64,000 nucleotides of DNA from DASWDH01 sp035318505 (GCA_035318505.1 DATHEQ010000016.1:1-64000); one strand, 5' to 3'; positions 17,832-26,384 are shown, counted from the stretch's first letter. The notes: generated from the sequence alone by a model not told the origin. Made by a program: numbers and translations.

Positions 17832-19415
17832 GTGACGACCGGGTACCTCGCCATCGTCCTTCACGCGCACTTGCCGTACGTCCGGCATCCCGAGGACGCG
17901 ACCGTCATGGAAGAGCAATGGCTCTACGAGGCGATCACCGGCACCTACCTTCCGTTGGTGCAGCTCTTCGAGGGGCTTCTCGCCGACGGTGCGCGCGCCC
18001 GCTGCACCGTTTCGCTTTCCGCGCCGCTCATCGGCATGCTGACCGACGATCTGCTGAAAGAGCGTTACGCGGCCAGGCTCGATCAGCTCATCGAGCTCGC
18101 CGAAAAAGAGCTGTCGCGCACGCGTCACGAGCCCTACTACCGGCGCAATGCGCAGATGTACATGGATCGATTCCATTCCCTCCGTCACACCTGGCGTTGC
18201 CACGACGGCAACCTGGTGCGCGCGTTTCGGCGTCTCCAAGACGCGGGGATGCTGGAGGTCATTACTTCCACCGCTACCCACGCTTTTTTCCCGAACATGG
18301 ATCGCAATTGGGCCGCGATGCGCGCCCAGGTTCAAACGGCGGCCGATCTGTACGAGCGGCACTTCGGGCGCCGCACGCTCGGCATGTGGCTCGGCGAATG
18401 CGGCTACATTCCCGGTGTCGATTCGCTCCTGCGCGAAGCCGGCGTTCGTTACTTCTTCGTCGACACCCACGGCATCTTGTTCGCCGATCGCCGTCCCGTC
18501 TACGGCGTCCACGCGCCTCTCTATTGCCCGAGCGGTGTGGCGGCGTTCGGGCGCGACACCGAGTCGTCGCAGCAGGTTTGGAGCGCCAAAGAAGGGTACC
18601 CCGGCGATCCGCACTACCGCGACTTCTACCGCGACATCGGCTTCGATCTACCGCTCGAGTACATCGGGCCGTACGTGCATCCGGCCGGACATCGCATGGC
18701 AACTGGTTTCAAGTACCACGCCATCACCCACGACAAGCTGCACGACAAGTGGGTCTACGACGCCGAAATCGCGCGCCGGCGCGCCGGTGAGCACGCCATG
18801 CACTTTCGCACCAAGCGACAAGAGCAAGCCCGACGCATCGCCCCGGGGATGGACCGACCCCCCATCATCGTGAGCCCATACGACGCCGAGCTCTACGGGC
18901 ACTGGTGGTTCGAGGGCCTGCAGTTCCTCGACGACCTTTTTCGTCAAACTCATTACAACCAAGACGAGATCACGACCATTACTCCGGGCGAGTACCTCGA
19001 GCGCCACGCGACCAACCAGCTGGCCGAGCCCTGCGCCAGCTCGTGGGGGCACGCGGGTTACAACGAGTATTGGCTCAACGAGACCAACGCGTGGATCTAT
19101 CGGCACCTGCACGTCGCGGCCGAGCGCATGACCGAGCTCGCGCAGCGCTTTCCGCGCGCCGACGGCGTCGCGGGGCGCGCGTTGAAACAAGCCGCGCGCG
19201 AGCTCATGCTCGCCCAGAGCAGCGACTGGGCCTTCATCATGCGCACCGGTACGACCGTGCCCTACGCCGAGCGGCGCACCAATGGCCATATCCTGCAATT
19301 CACACGGCTTTACCAGGACCTTCTGGGCGGCGAGGTGAGCGAACGATGGCTCGCGGACCTCGAAGCGAAGGATAATCTCTTCCCCGACGTAGACTATCGC
19401 CTCTACGCCACGTAA
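17832..19415 (+). CDS. GH57 1,4-alpha-glucan branching enzyme
   Basis: Introduces alpha-1,6 branches into alpha-1,4-glucan. The 527-residue protein has the GH57 (beta/alpha)7 barrel from residue 3 (GYLAIVLHAHLPYVRHPE, region 1), the catalytic nucleophile Glu189 in GECGY, and the acid/base Asp351 in SPYDAELYGHWW, then the C-terminal DUF1957 helical domain (RAALKQ-type helices; the LAQSSDWAFIMRTGT block). Sizes and residue spacing fit the Thermococcus/Thermus branching enzymes (E183, D354). The GTG at 17832 is chosen because GGAGGA lies 8 nt upstream; a GTG at 17826 overlaps the previous stop but is too close to that site. glgA follows 16 nt after its stop, so both act on the same glucan. Confidence 0.93.
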   Translation: MTTGYLAIVLHAHLPYVRHPEDATVMEEQWLYEAITGTYLPLVQLFEGLLADGARARCTVSLSAPLIGMLTDDLLKERYAARLDQLIELAEKELSRTRHEPYYRRNAQMYMDRFHSLRHTWRCHDGNLVRAFRRLQDAGMLEVITSTATHAFFPNMDRNWAAMRAQVQTAADLYERHFGRRTLGMWLGECGYIPGVDSLLREAGVRYFFVDTHGILFADRRPVYGVHAPLYCPSGVAAFGRDTESSQQVWSAKEGYPGDPHYRDFYRDIGFDLPLEYIGPYVHPAGHRMATGFKYHAITHDKLHDKWVYDAEIARRRAGEHAMHFRTKRQEQARRIAPGMDRPPIIVSPYDAELYGHWWFEGLQFLDDLFRQTHYNQDEITTITPGEYLERHATNQLAEPCASSWGHAGYNEYWLNETNAWIYRHLHVAAERMTELAQRFPRADGVAGRALKQAARELMLAQSSDWAFIMRTGTTVPYAERRTNGHILQFTRLYQDLLGGEVSERWLADLEAKDNLFPDVDYRLYAT

Positions 19416-19431
19416 AACGGCGATCCGTTCT

Positions 19432-20913
19432 ATGCCAGCATCGCTCAAGGTGCTCTTCGTTGCGTCGGAGTGCACTCCATTCGCGAAGACTGGCGGATTG
19501 GGGGACGTGATAGGCGCGCTTCCCAAGGCGCTCGCGCGGCGAGGCATGGATGTGCGCGTCGTCATCCCGCTGTACGCTGGGTTTCCCTGGGCGGATCTCG
19601 AACGCCTCGACGGGGTGCTCGCCGTTCCCATCGGCCGGGGGCAGGCGCGCGGTGCCGTGCGCATGGGCAAGCTGCCGAAGAGCGACGTCACCATCTACTT
19701 CCTCGAGCATCACGGCTACTTCGATCGCCCTTACCTCTACGGCCCGCCGGGCGATGGTTATTCCGACAACCTCGAACGTTTCACCTTTCTTTCGCGAGGT
19801 GCGCTCGAGCTATGTAAAGCGATCGGCTTTTTCCCCGACGTCGTGCACGCCAACGACTGGCAGGCGGCGCTCGTACCTCTCTACATCGATACGGTCGAGT
19901 GGATGAAACCGCTCCACGCCGCGGCCACCCTCTACACCATCCACAACCTCGCCTACCAAGGCGTCTTCGACGGCGGCGCGCTCCCCCTCACCGGGCTCGG
20001 ACGCGAGCACTACAACCCGCGCGAGCTCGAGCATTTCGGCAGCATGAATCTCACTAAGGCTGCTTGCTACCGCGCCACCCTCTTGAGCACGGTGAGCCCC
20101 ACCTATGCCCGCGAGATCCAGACCGCCGCGCATGGCTTCGGGCTCGACGGCGTGCTCGCCGAAAGAAGCAGCGATCTATTCGGCGTGCTCAATGGCATCG
20201 ACGCCGAGGAATGGAATCCCGAAACCGACCCCTTGATCGCCGCACCCTTCGGCGTGGGGTCGCTCGCTGGCAAAGCCGAGTGCAAGCGCGCCCTGCAGGC
20301 GGAGAGCGGCTTGCCAGTGCGCAGTGACGTGCCCGTGTTCGGCTTGGTGGGTCGGCTCACGCGGCAAAAAGGGGTCGATGTCGTGGCGCAGATCCTGGGC
20401 GGCTTGTTCGATCTCGATCTGCAGCTCGTCTTTCTCGGGAGCGGGGACCGCGATGTCGAGGCGTACTTCGCGCACATGGCGGCGCGCCGTCCCGATCGGA
20501 TGGCGGCGTTCTTCGGCTTCGACAACGAGAGGGCGCACCGCATCGAAGCGGGCGCCGACTTCTTCCTCATGCCGTCGCGTTTCGAGCCTTGTGGTTTGAA
20601 CCAGCTCTATAGCTTGCGGTACGGCACCCTTCCCCTCGTGCGCGCCACCGGTGGTCTCGCCGACACGGTCATTCCTTATGACGAACGAACGGGTGCGGGC
20701 ACTGGCTTCGTTTTTCACGATCTTACGCCGAGCGCTCTTTTCAACGTCATCGGGTGGGCGTCCTCGACCTGGTACGATCGCCCCCAGCACGTCGCGAAGA
20801 TGCGCGATGAAGCCATGCGTCAGGACTTCACGTGGGATCGGTCGGCCCTCGAATACGAGCAGCTCTATCGAGCGGCGCGAGCGAGGCGCCGCGGTCCGCT
20901 CGCAGCGGGGTAA
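19432..20913 (+). CDS. glgA: Glycogen synthase (ADP-glucose type)
   Basis: Transfers glucose from ADP-glucose to the non-reducing end of alpha-1,4-glucan (GT5 family). The 493 residues include the N-terminal ADP-glucose motif KTGGLGDV from Lys19, the starch-synthase catalytic domain (HANDWQAALVPLY; TIHNLAYQGVF), and a GT-B C-terminal domain with VGRLTRQKGVDV and the second nucleotide-sugar motif PSRFEPCGLNQLYSLRYGTLP then VRATGGLADTV (20574-20670). Length matches the family (about 480). It sits directly after the branching enzyme gene and before an alcohol dehydrogenase gene. No ADP-glucose pyrophosphorylase gene is in the window. Confidence 0.96.
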   Translation: MPASLKVLFVASECTPFAKTGGLGDVIGALPKALARRGMDVRVVIPLYAGFPWADLERLDGVLAVPIGRGQARGAVRMGKLPKSDVTIYFLEHHGYFDRPYLYGPPGDGYSDNLERFTFLSRGALELCKAIGFFPDVVHANDWQAALVPLYIDTVEWMKPLHAAATLYTIHNLAYQGVFDGGALPLTGLGREHYNPRELEHFGSMNLTKAACYRATLLSTVSPTYAREIQTAAHGFGLDGVLAERSSDLFGVLNGIDAEEWNPETDPLIAAPFGVGSLAGKAECKRALQAESGLPVRSDVPVFGLVGRLTRQKGVDVVAQILGGLFDLDLQLVFLGSGDRDVEAYFAHMAARRPDRMAAFFGFDNERAHRIEAGADFFLMPSRFEPCGLNQLYSLRYGTLPLVRATGGLADTVIPYDERTGAGTGFVFHDLTPSALFNVIGWASSTWYDRPQHVAKMRDEAMRQDFTWDRSALEYEQLYRAARARRRGPLAAG

Positions 20914-20925
20914 AGGGGTGAAACC

Positions 20926-21945
20926 GTGACGGCGACCATGCGCGCCATGATGCTCGAACGGCCCGAGCGCGTCGCGGCGGGCCCGCTCGTCCTCAGAGAA
21001 ATCGCCCGACCCGAGCCAACCAGGGGAATGCTCGTAGCGAGGGTTCGAGCGTGCGGCGTGTGTCGGACCGACCTGCAGCTCTGCGAGGGCGACCTCGAAG
21101 CGCACGTGCTCCCGATCGTCCCCGGGCACCAGATCGTCGGAACGGTCGAGTCGGTGGGCGAGCAGGTGGGAGAAGGGACGGACGCGTGGAAACCGGGGGA
21201 TCGCGTCGGGATAGCGTGGCTTGGCGGCGCGTGCGGCGTTTGCGCCCTATGCCGATCAGGGCGTGAGAACCTCTGCGAGAACGCCCGGTTTACCGGCTGG
21301 GACCTGAATGGCGGGTACGCGACGCACATTGCGGTGCGCGCCGATTTTGCGCTGCGCCTGCCGCCCGGATTCGATGACCTCGCCGCCGCGCCCTTGCTGT
21401 GCGGCGGCGTCATTGGGTACCGGTCGTTCCGGCGCTCCTGCGTCAAGCCGGGGGGAACCCTCGGCCTCTATGGGTTCGGCGCCTCGGCGCTCATCACCAT
21501 TCAGATTGCACGCCACTTCGGGTGCCGCGTATTCGTTGCCACCCGCTCCCAGCGCGACCGCGAGCGCGCGCGCCAGCTCGGGGCCGAGTGGGTGGGGGGC
21601 TACGACGAGCGCCCCCCCGAGCCGCTCGATGGCGCGATCACGTTTGCGCCTTCCGGCGACGTCGTCGCCTCGGCGCTCCGCGCCGTTGGACGCGGGGGAA
21701 CCGTCGCTATCAACGCCATTCATCTCGATCGCCTCCCGGAGATGCCTTACGCCGACCTGTGGTGGGAACGAAGCCTGGTCAGCGTGGCCAACTTCACGCG
21801 CGACGATGCCCGCCGATTCTTACAACTTGCCGCGCAGATCCCCGTGCGCACGACCTTCGAGACCCACCCGCTGGAGCAGGCCAATGCCGCACTGCAGCGG
21901 CTCGAAAGCGGCCTGGTGGACGGAGCTGCGGTGCTCGTGACGTGA
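20926..21945 (+). CDS. Zinc-dependent alcohol dehydrogenase (MDR family)
   Basis: A 339-residue medium-chain dehydrogenase that interconverts alcohols and aldehydes with NAD(P). The catalytic zinc site is in CGVCRTDLQLCEGD and PGHQIVGTV. The structural zinc loop with four Cys is in GGACGVCALCRSGRENLC. The Rossmann domain begins at GGTLGLYGFGASALITIQIA, and its Gly pattern is GFGASA where GxGxxG would be standard. It resembles the AdhA-type group that lacks a long C-terminal extension. The GTG at 20926 follows a weak GGGG-type Shine-Dalgarno and lies 12 nt after the glgA stop, so it is probably the last gene of the glycogen-gene transcript, though a metabolic link to glycogen is not evident. 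Confidence 0.9.
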   Translation: MTATMRAMMLERPERVAAGPLVLREIARPEPTRGMLVARVRACGVCRTDLQLCEGDLEAHVLPIVPGHQIVGTVESVGEQVGEGTDAWKPGDRVGIAWLGGACGVCALCRSGRENLCENARFTGWDLNGGYATHIAVRADFALRLPPGFDDLAAAPLLCGGVIGYRSFRRSCVKPGGTLGLYGFGASALITIQIARHFGCRVFVATRSQRDRERARQLGAEWVGGYDERPPEPLDGAITFAPSGDVVASALRAVGRGGTVAINAIHLDRLPEMPYADLWWERSLVSVANFTRDDARRFLQLAAQIPVRTTFETHPLEQANAALQRLESGLVDGAAVLVT

Positions 21946-21970
21946 CGGGTACTCTGGCGCGCTAACGGGC

Positions 21971-22015
21971 GACGACCATTGGCGGTTTCGCAGGACCGGA
22001 GAGCCTGCGATCGTC
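21971..22015. other. Bulged stem-loop downstream of the alcohol dehydrogenase gene
   Basis: Arms TCGCAGG (21988-21994) and CCTGCGA (22004-22010) are perfectly complementary around a 9-nt loop. Immediately outside, GACGA (21971-21975) can pair with TCGTC (22011-22015) across an asymmetric 12-nt bulge. No T-tract follows. It could be a processing or stability element or part of a leader; no known RNA family is recognised. Confidence 0.4.
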
Positions 22016-22072
22016 AATCAGGGTGCATCCTTACCCGGGTGGCATGATGATGGCTCTCCGCTTAACAGCCAC

Positions 22073-22106
22073 GCGCCTCACTTTCGCTAGGCGTCTTGTC
22101 GTTTTT
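22073..22106 (+). terminator. Weak candidate terminator after the glycogen cluster
   Basis: GCGCCT (22073-22078) pairs with AGGCGT (22089-22094, one G-T pair) around a 10-nt loop, and a run of five T begins 8 nt later (22102-22106). The stem is short and the T-run distant, so confidence is low. Confidence 0.3.
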
Positions 22107-22212
22107 GTGAGCCGAAAATCTCATGGCCGCCTCGTGTCGCGGATCCGGTCGAGCGAACGCCGTAGGCCGCATGTCGATTGGCATTTTCTCTAAATCGTGT
22201 AAGAGCGGATGT

Positions 22213-22695
22213 ATGGACGGTGGGTACTCGATCCGCAATGTGGCGTACGAGCGGACGATCTACATCCGCATGACCGGGCGGTTCGACATGGGGCTCATGC
22301 GTGCGTTCGCCGCCGAGTATCGGGAAGCGACCGATAGCTACGACGGCGGCGAGCATCTCGTCTTTGCCGACATGCGCGGGCTCTCGCCGTTGCTGCCCGA
22401 AGTGGGTCACGTGTTCTCCGCCGCGGTCGGCTATGCGCGGACTCACGGCGTGATTTGCTGCGCACACCTGAGCGACGACGCGACGCAGAAGTGGCAGGCC
22501 GCGCGCCTGGCGCGGCAAGACAAGCCGGCCAACGACGTGACGATGAACTTCGCCACCATGGATGAAGCGCTCGGCGCTCTCGAAACGATACGAAGGCAGT
22601 TTCGTCGCACCACCGCTCCGCCGCCCCCGGCCTCGGGCACGCATCAAGCGGTTCCGACGACGCCGCTCAAAGCACTGCGGCTTCCGCGCGTTTGA
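22213..22695 (+). CDS. STAS-like domain protein of unknown function
   Basis: About 160 residues. I start at ATG 22213 (GAGCGG upstream); the frame is open to 22123, but the extra residues look non-coding. Residues 5-125 alternate beta strands and helices in the order expected of a STAS/SpoIIAA-like fold: YERTIYIRMTGRFDMGLMRAF, then HLVFADMRGL, VICCAHLSDDATQKWQA, and an acidic or helical end DEALGALETIRR. This fold typically mediates protein-protein contacts, as in anti-sigma antagonists. A disordered Pro-rich tail follows. The gene stands alone behind a 267-nt intergenic region with two hairpins. No partner kinase is adjacent. Confidence 0.6.
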   Translation: MDGGYSIRNVAYERTIYIRMTGRFDMGLMRAFAAEYREATDSYDGGEHLVFADMRGLSPLLPEVGHVFSAAVGYARTHGVICCAHLSDDATQKWQAARLARQDKPANDVTMNFATMDEALGALETIRRQFRRTTAPPPPASGTHQAVPTTPLKALRLPRV

Positions 22696-22773
22696 CGGGT
22701 CACGAAGCGGCGTCGCACGGGCGCCGTTCGTGCAAGATCTACGGTGAGCGCTCGCCGGGCAAGCTAGTCGACG

Positions 22774-23595
22774 TCAGCTGCGGTCGGCGGGCGCGAGCTC
22801 GACGCCGAGCAGGCGTTCCCCGAGCATGTAAGCGGAGGAGAATTCGGTAAGGCCGTGGGTGCCGCCGTTGACGAGTCGTCGCGCGCCCGCGAAGTTGCGC
22901 ATCACGAGAGCTTCCTTGATGGCGCGTTCGCGATCTTTCAAGAAATGAACGAGCAGGCGTGCCGCGATGTTCGGCTCATTGGCGAGATCGGGTTCGTCGA
23001 TGAGCTGCGTGCCGAGCCCGAGGGCATCGCTGTAGCGCCGATAGTTGGAACGACCGGTGAGCTGTACGAAGCCGCGACCGCGGTAGCGCTCGCCGTCGGG
23101 CTGCCCCTCGTTACCGAGATCTTTGCGATTGTCGTAAAGGTCGAAGGAGTGCCCACCCGGCGAGGTGTTGAAGCGCGACACGAACTCGCTGAGGGGCTTC
23201 ATGCTTCCCGTTTCGACACGTACGGTCGCGAGAGCCATGAGGGCCATTTCCGTGCTGCCGAGTCCGCCCTCGGTGAGCGCCGACAGGAGAAGGGGGAGAT
23301 TGGTCTTCAACGTGTCGAGTGCGGTCGTCGGGAAGAGTCGCGACGCGACGTCGATGTTGATGGCGCTGAGATCGTCCGTCGCCGGGAGCTCTTCGAAGCC
23401 GAGTGACTCGAGCGTCCTTCTGCCGGCGACTCCGTCGGCGAGCAACCCCTCGCTGCTTTGAAAGGCGATGATGGCGGCCTCGGTTCCGGGGCCGAAACGG
23501 CCATCGATCGCCCCGGGGCTAAAGCCTCTCGTTTTCAACTCGGTTTGCAGTTCGGCCACTTCGGGTCCGCTCGAACCTTTACGCAAGATCTGCAT
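22774..23595 (-). CDS. Peptidoglycan-binding GH19-type lysozyme/chitinase
   Basis: A 273-residue two-domain protein. Residues about 4-62 are a PG_binding_1 domain (LRKGSSGPEVAELQTELKTR, seen at 23530-23589, with DGRFGPGTEAAIIAFQ). Residues about 80-265 are GH19/endolysin-like: the segment TVRVETGSMKPLSEF, with its Glu, then YRGRGFVQLTGRSNYRRY, the family's signature. It probably cleaves peptidoglycan or chitin. No signal peptide is visible from the chosen start, so export, if any, would be by another route. ATG 23595 is chosen because GGGAGG lies 7 nt upstream; the frame extends to 23622. It is divergent from the CDF transporter gene. Confidence 0.85.
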   Translation of the reverse strand: MQILRKGSSGPEVAELQTELKTRGFSPGAIDGRFGPGTEAAIIAFQSSEGLLADGVAGRRTLESLGFEELPATDDLSAINIDVASRLFPTTALDTLKTNLPLLLSALTEGGLGSTEMALMALATVRVETGSMKPLSEFVSRFNTSPGGHSFDLYDNRKDLGNEGQPDGERYRGRGFVQLTGRSNYRRYSDALGLGTQLIDEPDLANEPNIAARLLVHFLKDRERAIKEALVMRNFAGARRLVNGGTHGLTEFSSAYMLGERLLGVELAPADRS

Positions 23596-23743
23596 GGCAC
23601 CGCCTCCCAGCTTTCCCCGCATGTTTTGCGTGGAAGTTTGCCTCGTCGAGGTTTGACCGTGCCTTGCCTCGCTACTTTCGTCAACCCCCTCGGCGTGTCA
23701 CGGCGCGGCGCTGGGCCCTTCGAAACTAGCCGCTTTGCAGTGA

Positions 23744-24706
23744 ATGAAGCATGATCGCCGAGTGAGCGATACTTCCGTTTCGCCGCCGCGGCGTGAGCGC
23801 GACCGAGGCGTTCGTCGCGTTCTTTTCATCGTGCTCGGGCTGAACCTCAGCGTGGCTGCGGTCAAGCTGACGCTCTCGGCCACGACGGGCGCCCTTTCGC
23901 TCTTGGCCGATGGCATCCATGCGCTTCTCGACGCTTCCTCCAACGTGGTGGGGATCGTCGGAATCGCGGTGGCCTCGCGTCCCGCCGACGCCGGTCATCC
24001 CTATGGTCACCGCCGTTTCGAGACGCTCGCCGCGCTTTGCATCGGTCTTCTCATCCTGAGCGGCATGGCTGGAATCCTACGAGGGCTCTGGGAAGGCATC
24101 GCGGGGCGCCGTGCGCTGCCCGATGTGAGCGCGCTGTCGGCGGTGGTGCTGGCGGTGACGATCGCCGCCAACTTTGCGATCAGCCGCTACGAATCGCGCA
24201 AAGGTGCCGAGTTGCACAGTGGTGTCCTGCAGGCCGATGCCGATCACACCCTGAGCGATACGCTCGGCGCGCTGGCGGTACTGGCGTCATTCGGTGCTGC
24301 CTGGCTCGGCTTTCGCGCAGCCGACCTCGTGGCGGCGGTCGTCGTAGCGCTGCTCATCGCTCGCACGGCGTGGAGCGTGCTTCGCGAGAACATCGGAGTG
24401 CTCGCCGATCGCGCGCGCCTCGACCCCCTGGCGGTCCGCGACGTAGCCCTCAGCATTGCCGAGGTGCGGGGGGCGCACAAGATCCGGTCGCGCGGCTCGG
24501 CCGATCACGTTCACGTCGATCTGCACATCCATGTCGACCCTTCCATGACGGTGGAGTGCGCGCACCGTGTCACCCACGACGTCGCCGGTGCGGTGCGGGC
24601 GGCCTTTCCGGAAGTGGCGGATGTTCTGATCCATACCGAGCCCGCCGACGGCCGCGAGAACGACGTGGCGTCGATCGCCCCCTCGGACCCGCGCCTCCGC
24701 GCCTGA
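23744..24706 (+). CDS. Cation diffusion facilitator family metal transporter
   Basis: A 320-residue inner-membrane exporter of divalent metal (Zn, Co, Cd, Fe or Mn), exchanging metal for protons. Six transmembrane helices are predicted between residues about 25 and 215. The transport-site motifs are LLADGIHALLDASSN in helix 2, HPYGHRRFETL after it, and DADHTLSDTLG (HxxxD) in helix 5. The cytoplasmic C-terminal domain (KIRSRGSADHVHVDLHIHVD) carries the usual His/Asp-rich dimer metal sites. The N terminus is Arg-rich. The presence of Asp in helix 2 with His and Asp in helix 5 fits Zn/Co-type members, but the metal is not certain. Confidence 0.92.
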   Translation: MKHDRRVSDTSVSPPRRERDRGVRRVLFIVLGLNLSVAAVKLTLSATTGALSLLADGIHALLDASSNVVGIVGIAVASRPADAGHPYGHRRFETLAALCIGLLILSGMAGILRGLWEGIAGRRALPDVSALSAVVLAVTIAANFAISRYESRKGAELHSGVLQADADHTLSDTLGALAVLASFGAAWLGFRAADLVAAVVVALLIARTAWSVLRENIGVLADRARLDPLAVRDVALSIAEVRGAHKIRSRGSADHVHVDLHIHVDPSMTVECAHRVTHDVAGAVRAAFPEVADVLIHTEPADGRENDVASIAPSDPRLRA

Positions 24707-25054
24707 AGCCGCCGACCGCCCCACTGACCGTTCAAGTTCCGACTGCGCTGCGCCGTAGGGGCCGGTGATGAACCCTGGCCGGGTGGTGGGCGAACCGGTT
24801 CGCTCCTCCGCCGTCGCGCGTGTGGCAAATCCTCCGTCATTCGAAGCGCCGCCGCACGCTTAATAGCAAGGCGTGCATTGCCGACTGTCTGCGCCATGCC
24901 ATTTGGCACATGCTTTTTGTGTTTTGGCACATAGTTGCTAGCAGTATCGAACACCTACGAACGGCCTACCTTTTGCGTAATCAGCCTCGTCAGTGCTGTT
25001 CACTGCTTTGATCGATACTGAGCGGAGACTGACGATAATTCGAAGGAGTGCCGA
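24707..25054. promoter_or_regulatory. AT-richer intergenic region with repeated TTTGGCACAT boxes
   Basis: No gene is supported here. The last 150 nt are distinctly richer in A/T than the surroundings and precede the Gly-rich lipoprotein gene. TTTGGCACAT occurs at 24902-24911 and again at 24923-24932, 21 nt apart, which is two helical turns. The first copy also forms the inverted repeat TGCCA-TT-TGGCA (24897-24908). The second copy is followed by TTGC (24935-24938), resembling a sigma-54 promoter but with GG-N9-GC where GG-N10-GC is needed. A regulator-binding site is plausible; none is proven. Confidence 0.4.
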
Positions 25055-26302
25055 ATGCGTTTCCGAAGCCTTGCGTCGTGTGTCGTTCTGTTGACCGCGT
25101 GTAGCTCGCGAACGGAGCTCGATGTCGACGAGTTCGACGGCGGTCGCGACGCGAGCGCCGACCGCGCATCGGGCGTAACGGGCGGCAACGGCCGGGGTGG
25201 GTCCGGGGCAAACGGCGGCGGCAATCCGGGTGGCGCAGGGGGGGGCACCGGCACGACGGGCGGCACAGGCACCACGGGCGTCGGCGGAGCCGGAGGTGGA
25301 ACCGGCGGCGCGACCGGAGGAACGGGTGGCATCGGAGGAAAGGGCGGTACGGGAGGCGCCGGTGCGACAGGGGGTACGGGCGGTTCTGGCGCACGCAGCG
25401 GCGGGGGAGGCGTTGCGGGCGATGGAGGTACGGGCGCGGTTGGCGGTACGGGAGGCGTCGCCGGAAAGGGCGGCACGGGAGGCGCCGCTGGTTCCAGTGG
25501 CTTTGCAGGTAGAGGGGCCTCCGCTGGCACAGGTGGCTTCGCAGGTACGGGCTTCGCAGGTACGGGGGGCTCCGCGGGCAGCTTCCCGCCGCCGCCCGAC
25601 GCGGGCCCCGGTCCCCCGATCCCGCCATGGAAAGACCCGACTTGCCCAACGGGCAGCGGTTCGCCCTTGCTCGGCACGTGGGTCGGCTACATCGAGAACC
25701 ACAAGTTTTCGTCGGGCAGCGACGTCGTGCACCTCACGATCAGCGGCGCCGACGCGAGCTCACTCTGCGGAACGGTGACGTTTGGCGACAACACCCCGCT
25801 TGGTCCGCCCACCAATCCGGATATCGGCTATCCACCGGGCCAAGATGTGACGCAACAGATGCCTACGCTGCTTCCGGTCGAACGCTTTGCGCATACACTT
25901 CTCAGCGGCGTCGTGAGCGGAAAGCGGGTGCGTTTCCAGGCGCTCGGGCTCGAGCCCTGGAGGGTCTGGTGTGGAATGCAGAAGAGCTACGAGGTCATCA
26001 CCCAGTGGAGCTGTTTAGACGGCTTTTTTAGTCAAGACTGGAACAATGTCGACGGCGCTCCCAACTTCTGCTGGTCGCGCAGTCCCAAGACGGGCCAGGA
26101 GCACATGGTTGACTGTGGCAAGGCGTACGCGTGCGGCGCTTGGATGGTGTGCACGTGCAACCAGTCCGGTTGCGGAGCGGACACTCGCTATCCTCTCGAT
26201 TTCGACGGTCAGTTCGAAGCCGGAGACGCGCACGGTAGCATCGTTCTTTATACGCAAAACGGCACGCAGGTTTACAACGTGAACCTCGCGAAGACCGACT
26301 AG
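25055..26302 (+). CDS. Gly-rich-linker lipoprotein with unknown Cys-containing C-terminal domain
   Basis: A 415-residue protein with GAAGGAG 6 nt before the ATG. A short lipoprotein signal (LASCVVLLTACSS) lipidates the Cys of LTAC. Residues about 40-180 are a low-complexity linker of Gly-Gly-Thr/Ala units. The C-terminal 230 residues form a distinct domain: LGTWVGYIENHKF, then a region with about ten Cys (WCGMQKSYEV, SCLDGFF, CGKAYACGAWMVCTCN) and an ending resembling a beta-rich fold (FDGQFEAGDAHGSIVLY). I recognise no family for this domain. It converges with the copper-monooxygenase-like lipoprotein gene, separated by a strong hairpin terminator. Confidence 0.8.
   Translation: MRFRSLASCVVLLTACSSRTELDVDEFDGGRDASADRASGVTGGNGRGGSGANGGGNPGGAGGGTGTTGGTGTTGVGGAGGGTGGATGGTGGIGGKGGTGGAGATGGTGGSGARSGGGGVAGDGGTGAVGGTGGVAGKGGTGGAAGSSGFAGRGASAGTGGFAGTGFAGTGGSAGSFPPPPDAGPGPPIPPWKDPTCPTGSGSPLLGTWVGYIENHKFSSGSDVVHLTISGADASSLCGTVTFGDNTPLGPPTNPDIGYPPGQDVTQQMPTLLPVERFAHTLLSGVVSGKRVRFQALGLEPWRVWCGMQKSYEVITQWSCLDGFFSQDWNNVDGAPNFCWSRSPKTGQEHMVDCGKAYACGAWMVCTCNQSGCGADTRYPLDFDGQFEAGDAHGSIVLYTQNGTQVYNVNLAKTD
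25165..25580 (+). repeat. Low-complexity Gly-linker coding region
   Basis: A run of GGC/GGT/GGA-rich codons with interspersed Thr, Ala and Ser codons, without a fixed unit length. It encodes the Gly linker of the lipoprotein at 25055-26302. Confidence 0.85.
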
Positions 26303-26330
26303 CGATCGGCGTCGCGCCACAAAAAGACGA

Positions 26331-26360
26331 GCGGCATCGGAGCGCGTGCTCCGATGCCGC
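26331..26360 (-). terminator. Intrinsic terminator between convergent lipoprotein genes
   Basis: A perfect 13-bp inverted repeat (GCGGCATCGGAGC, 26331-26343; GCTCCGATGCCGC, 26348-26360) with a 4-nt loop GCGT. Read on the minus strand, CTTTTTG follows 4 nt after the stem, so it fits a Rho-independent terminator for the copper-monooxygenase-like gene. The stem could also halt plus-strand transcription of the gene ending at 26302. Confidence 0.75.
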
Positions 26361-26384
26361 CGTGCTTCAGCCGAGGATTCGCGT

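Noticed and set aside
24925..24938. Possible sigma-54 promoter (TGGCAC...TTGC)
   Set aside because: The spacing is GG-N9-GC; sigma-54 needs GG-N10-GC. Kept only as a general repeat element.
24820..25011. A 63-residue plus-strand frame in the AT-rich intergenic region
   Set aside because: No Shine-Dalgarno and no conserved-looking pattern; more likely promoter DNA.
25165..25580. CRISPR-like or satellite repeat array
   Set aside because: No constant repeat/spacer structure; the repetition follows Gly codons of the lipoprotein linker.
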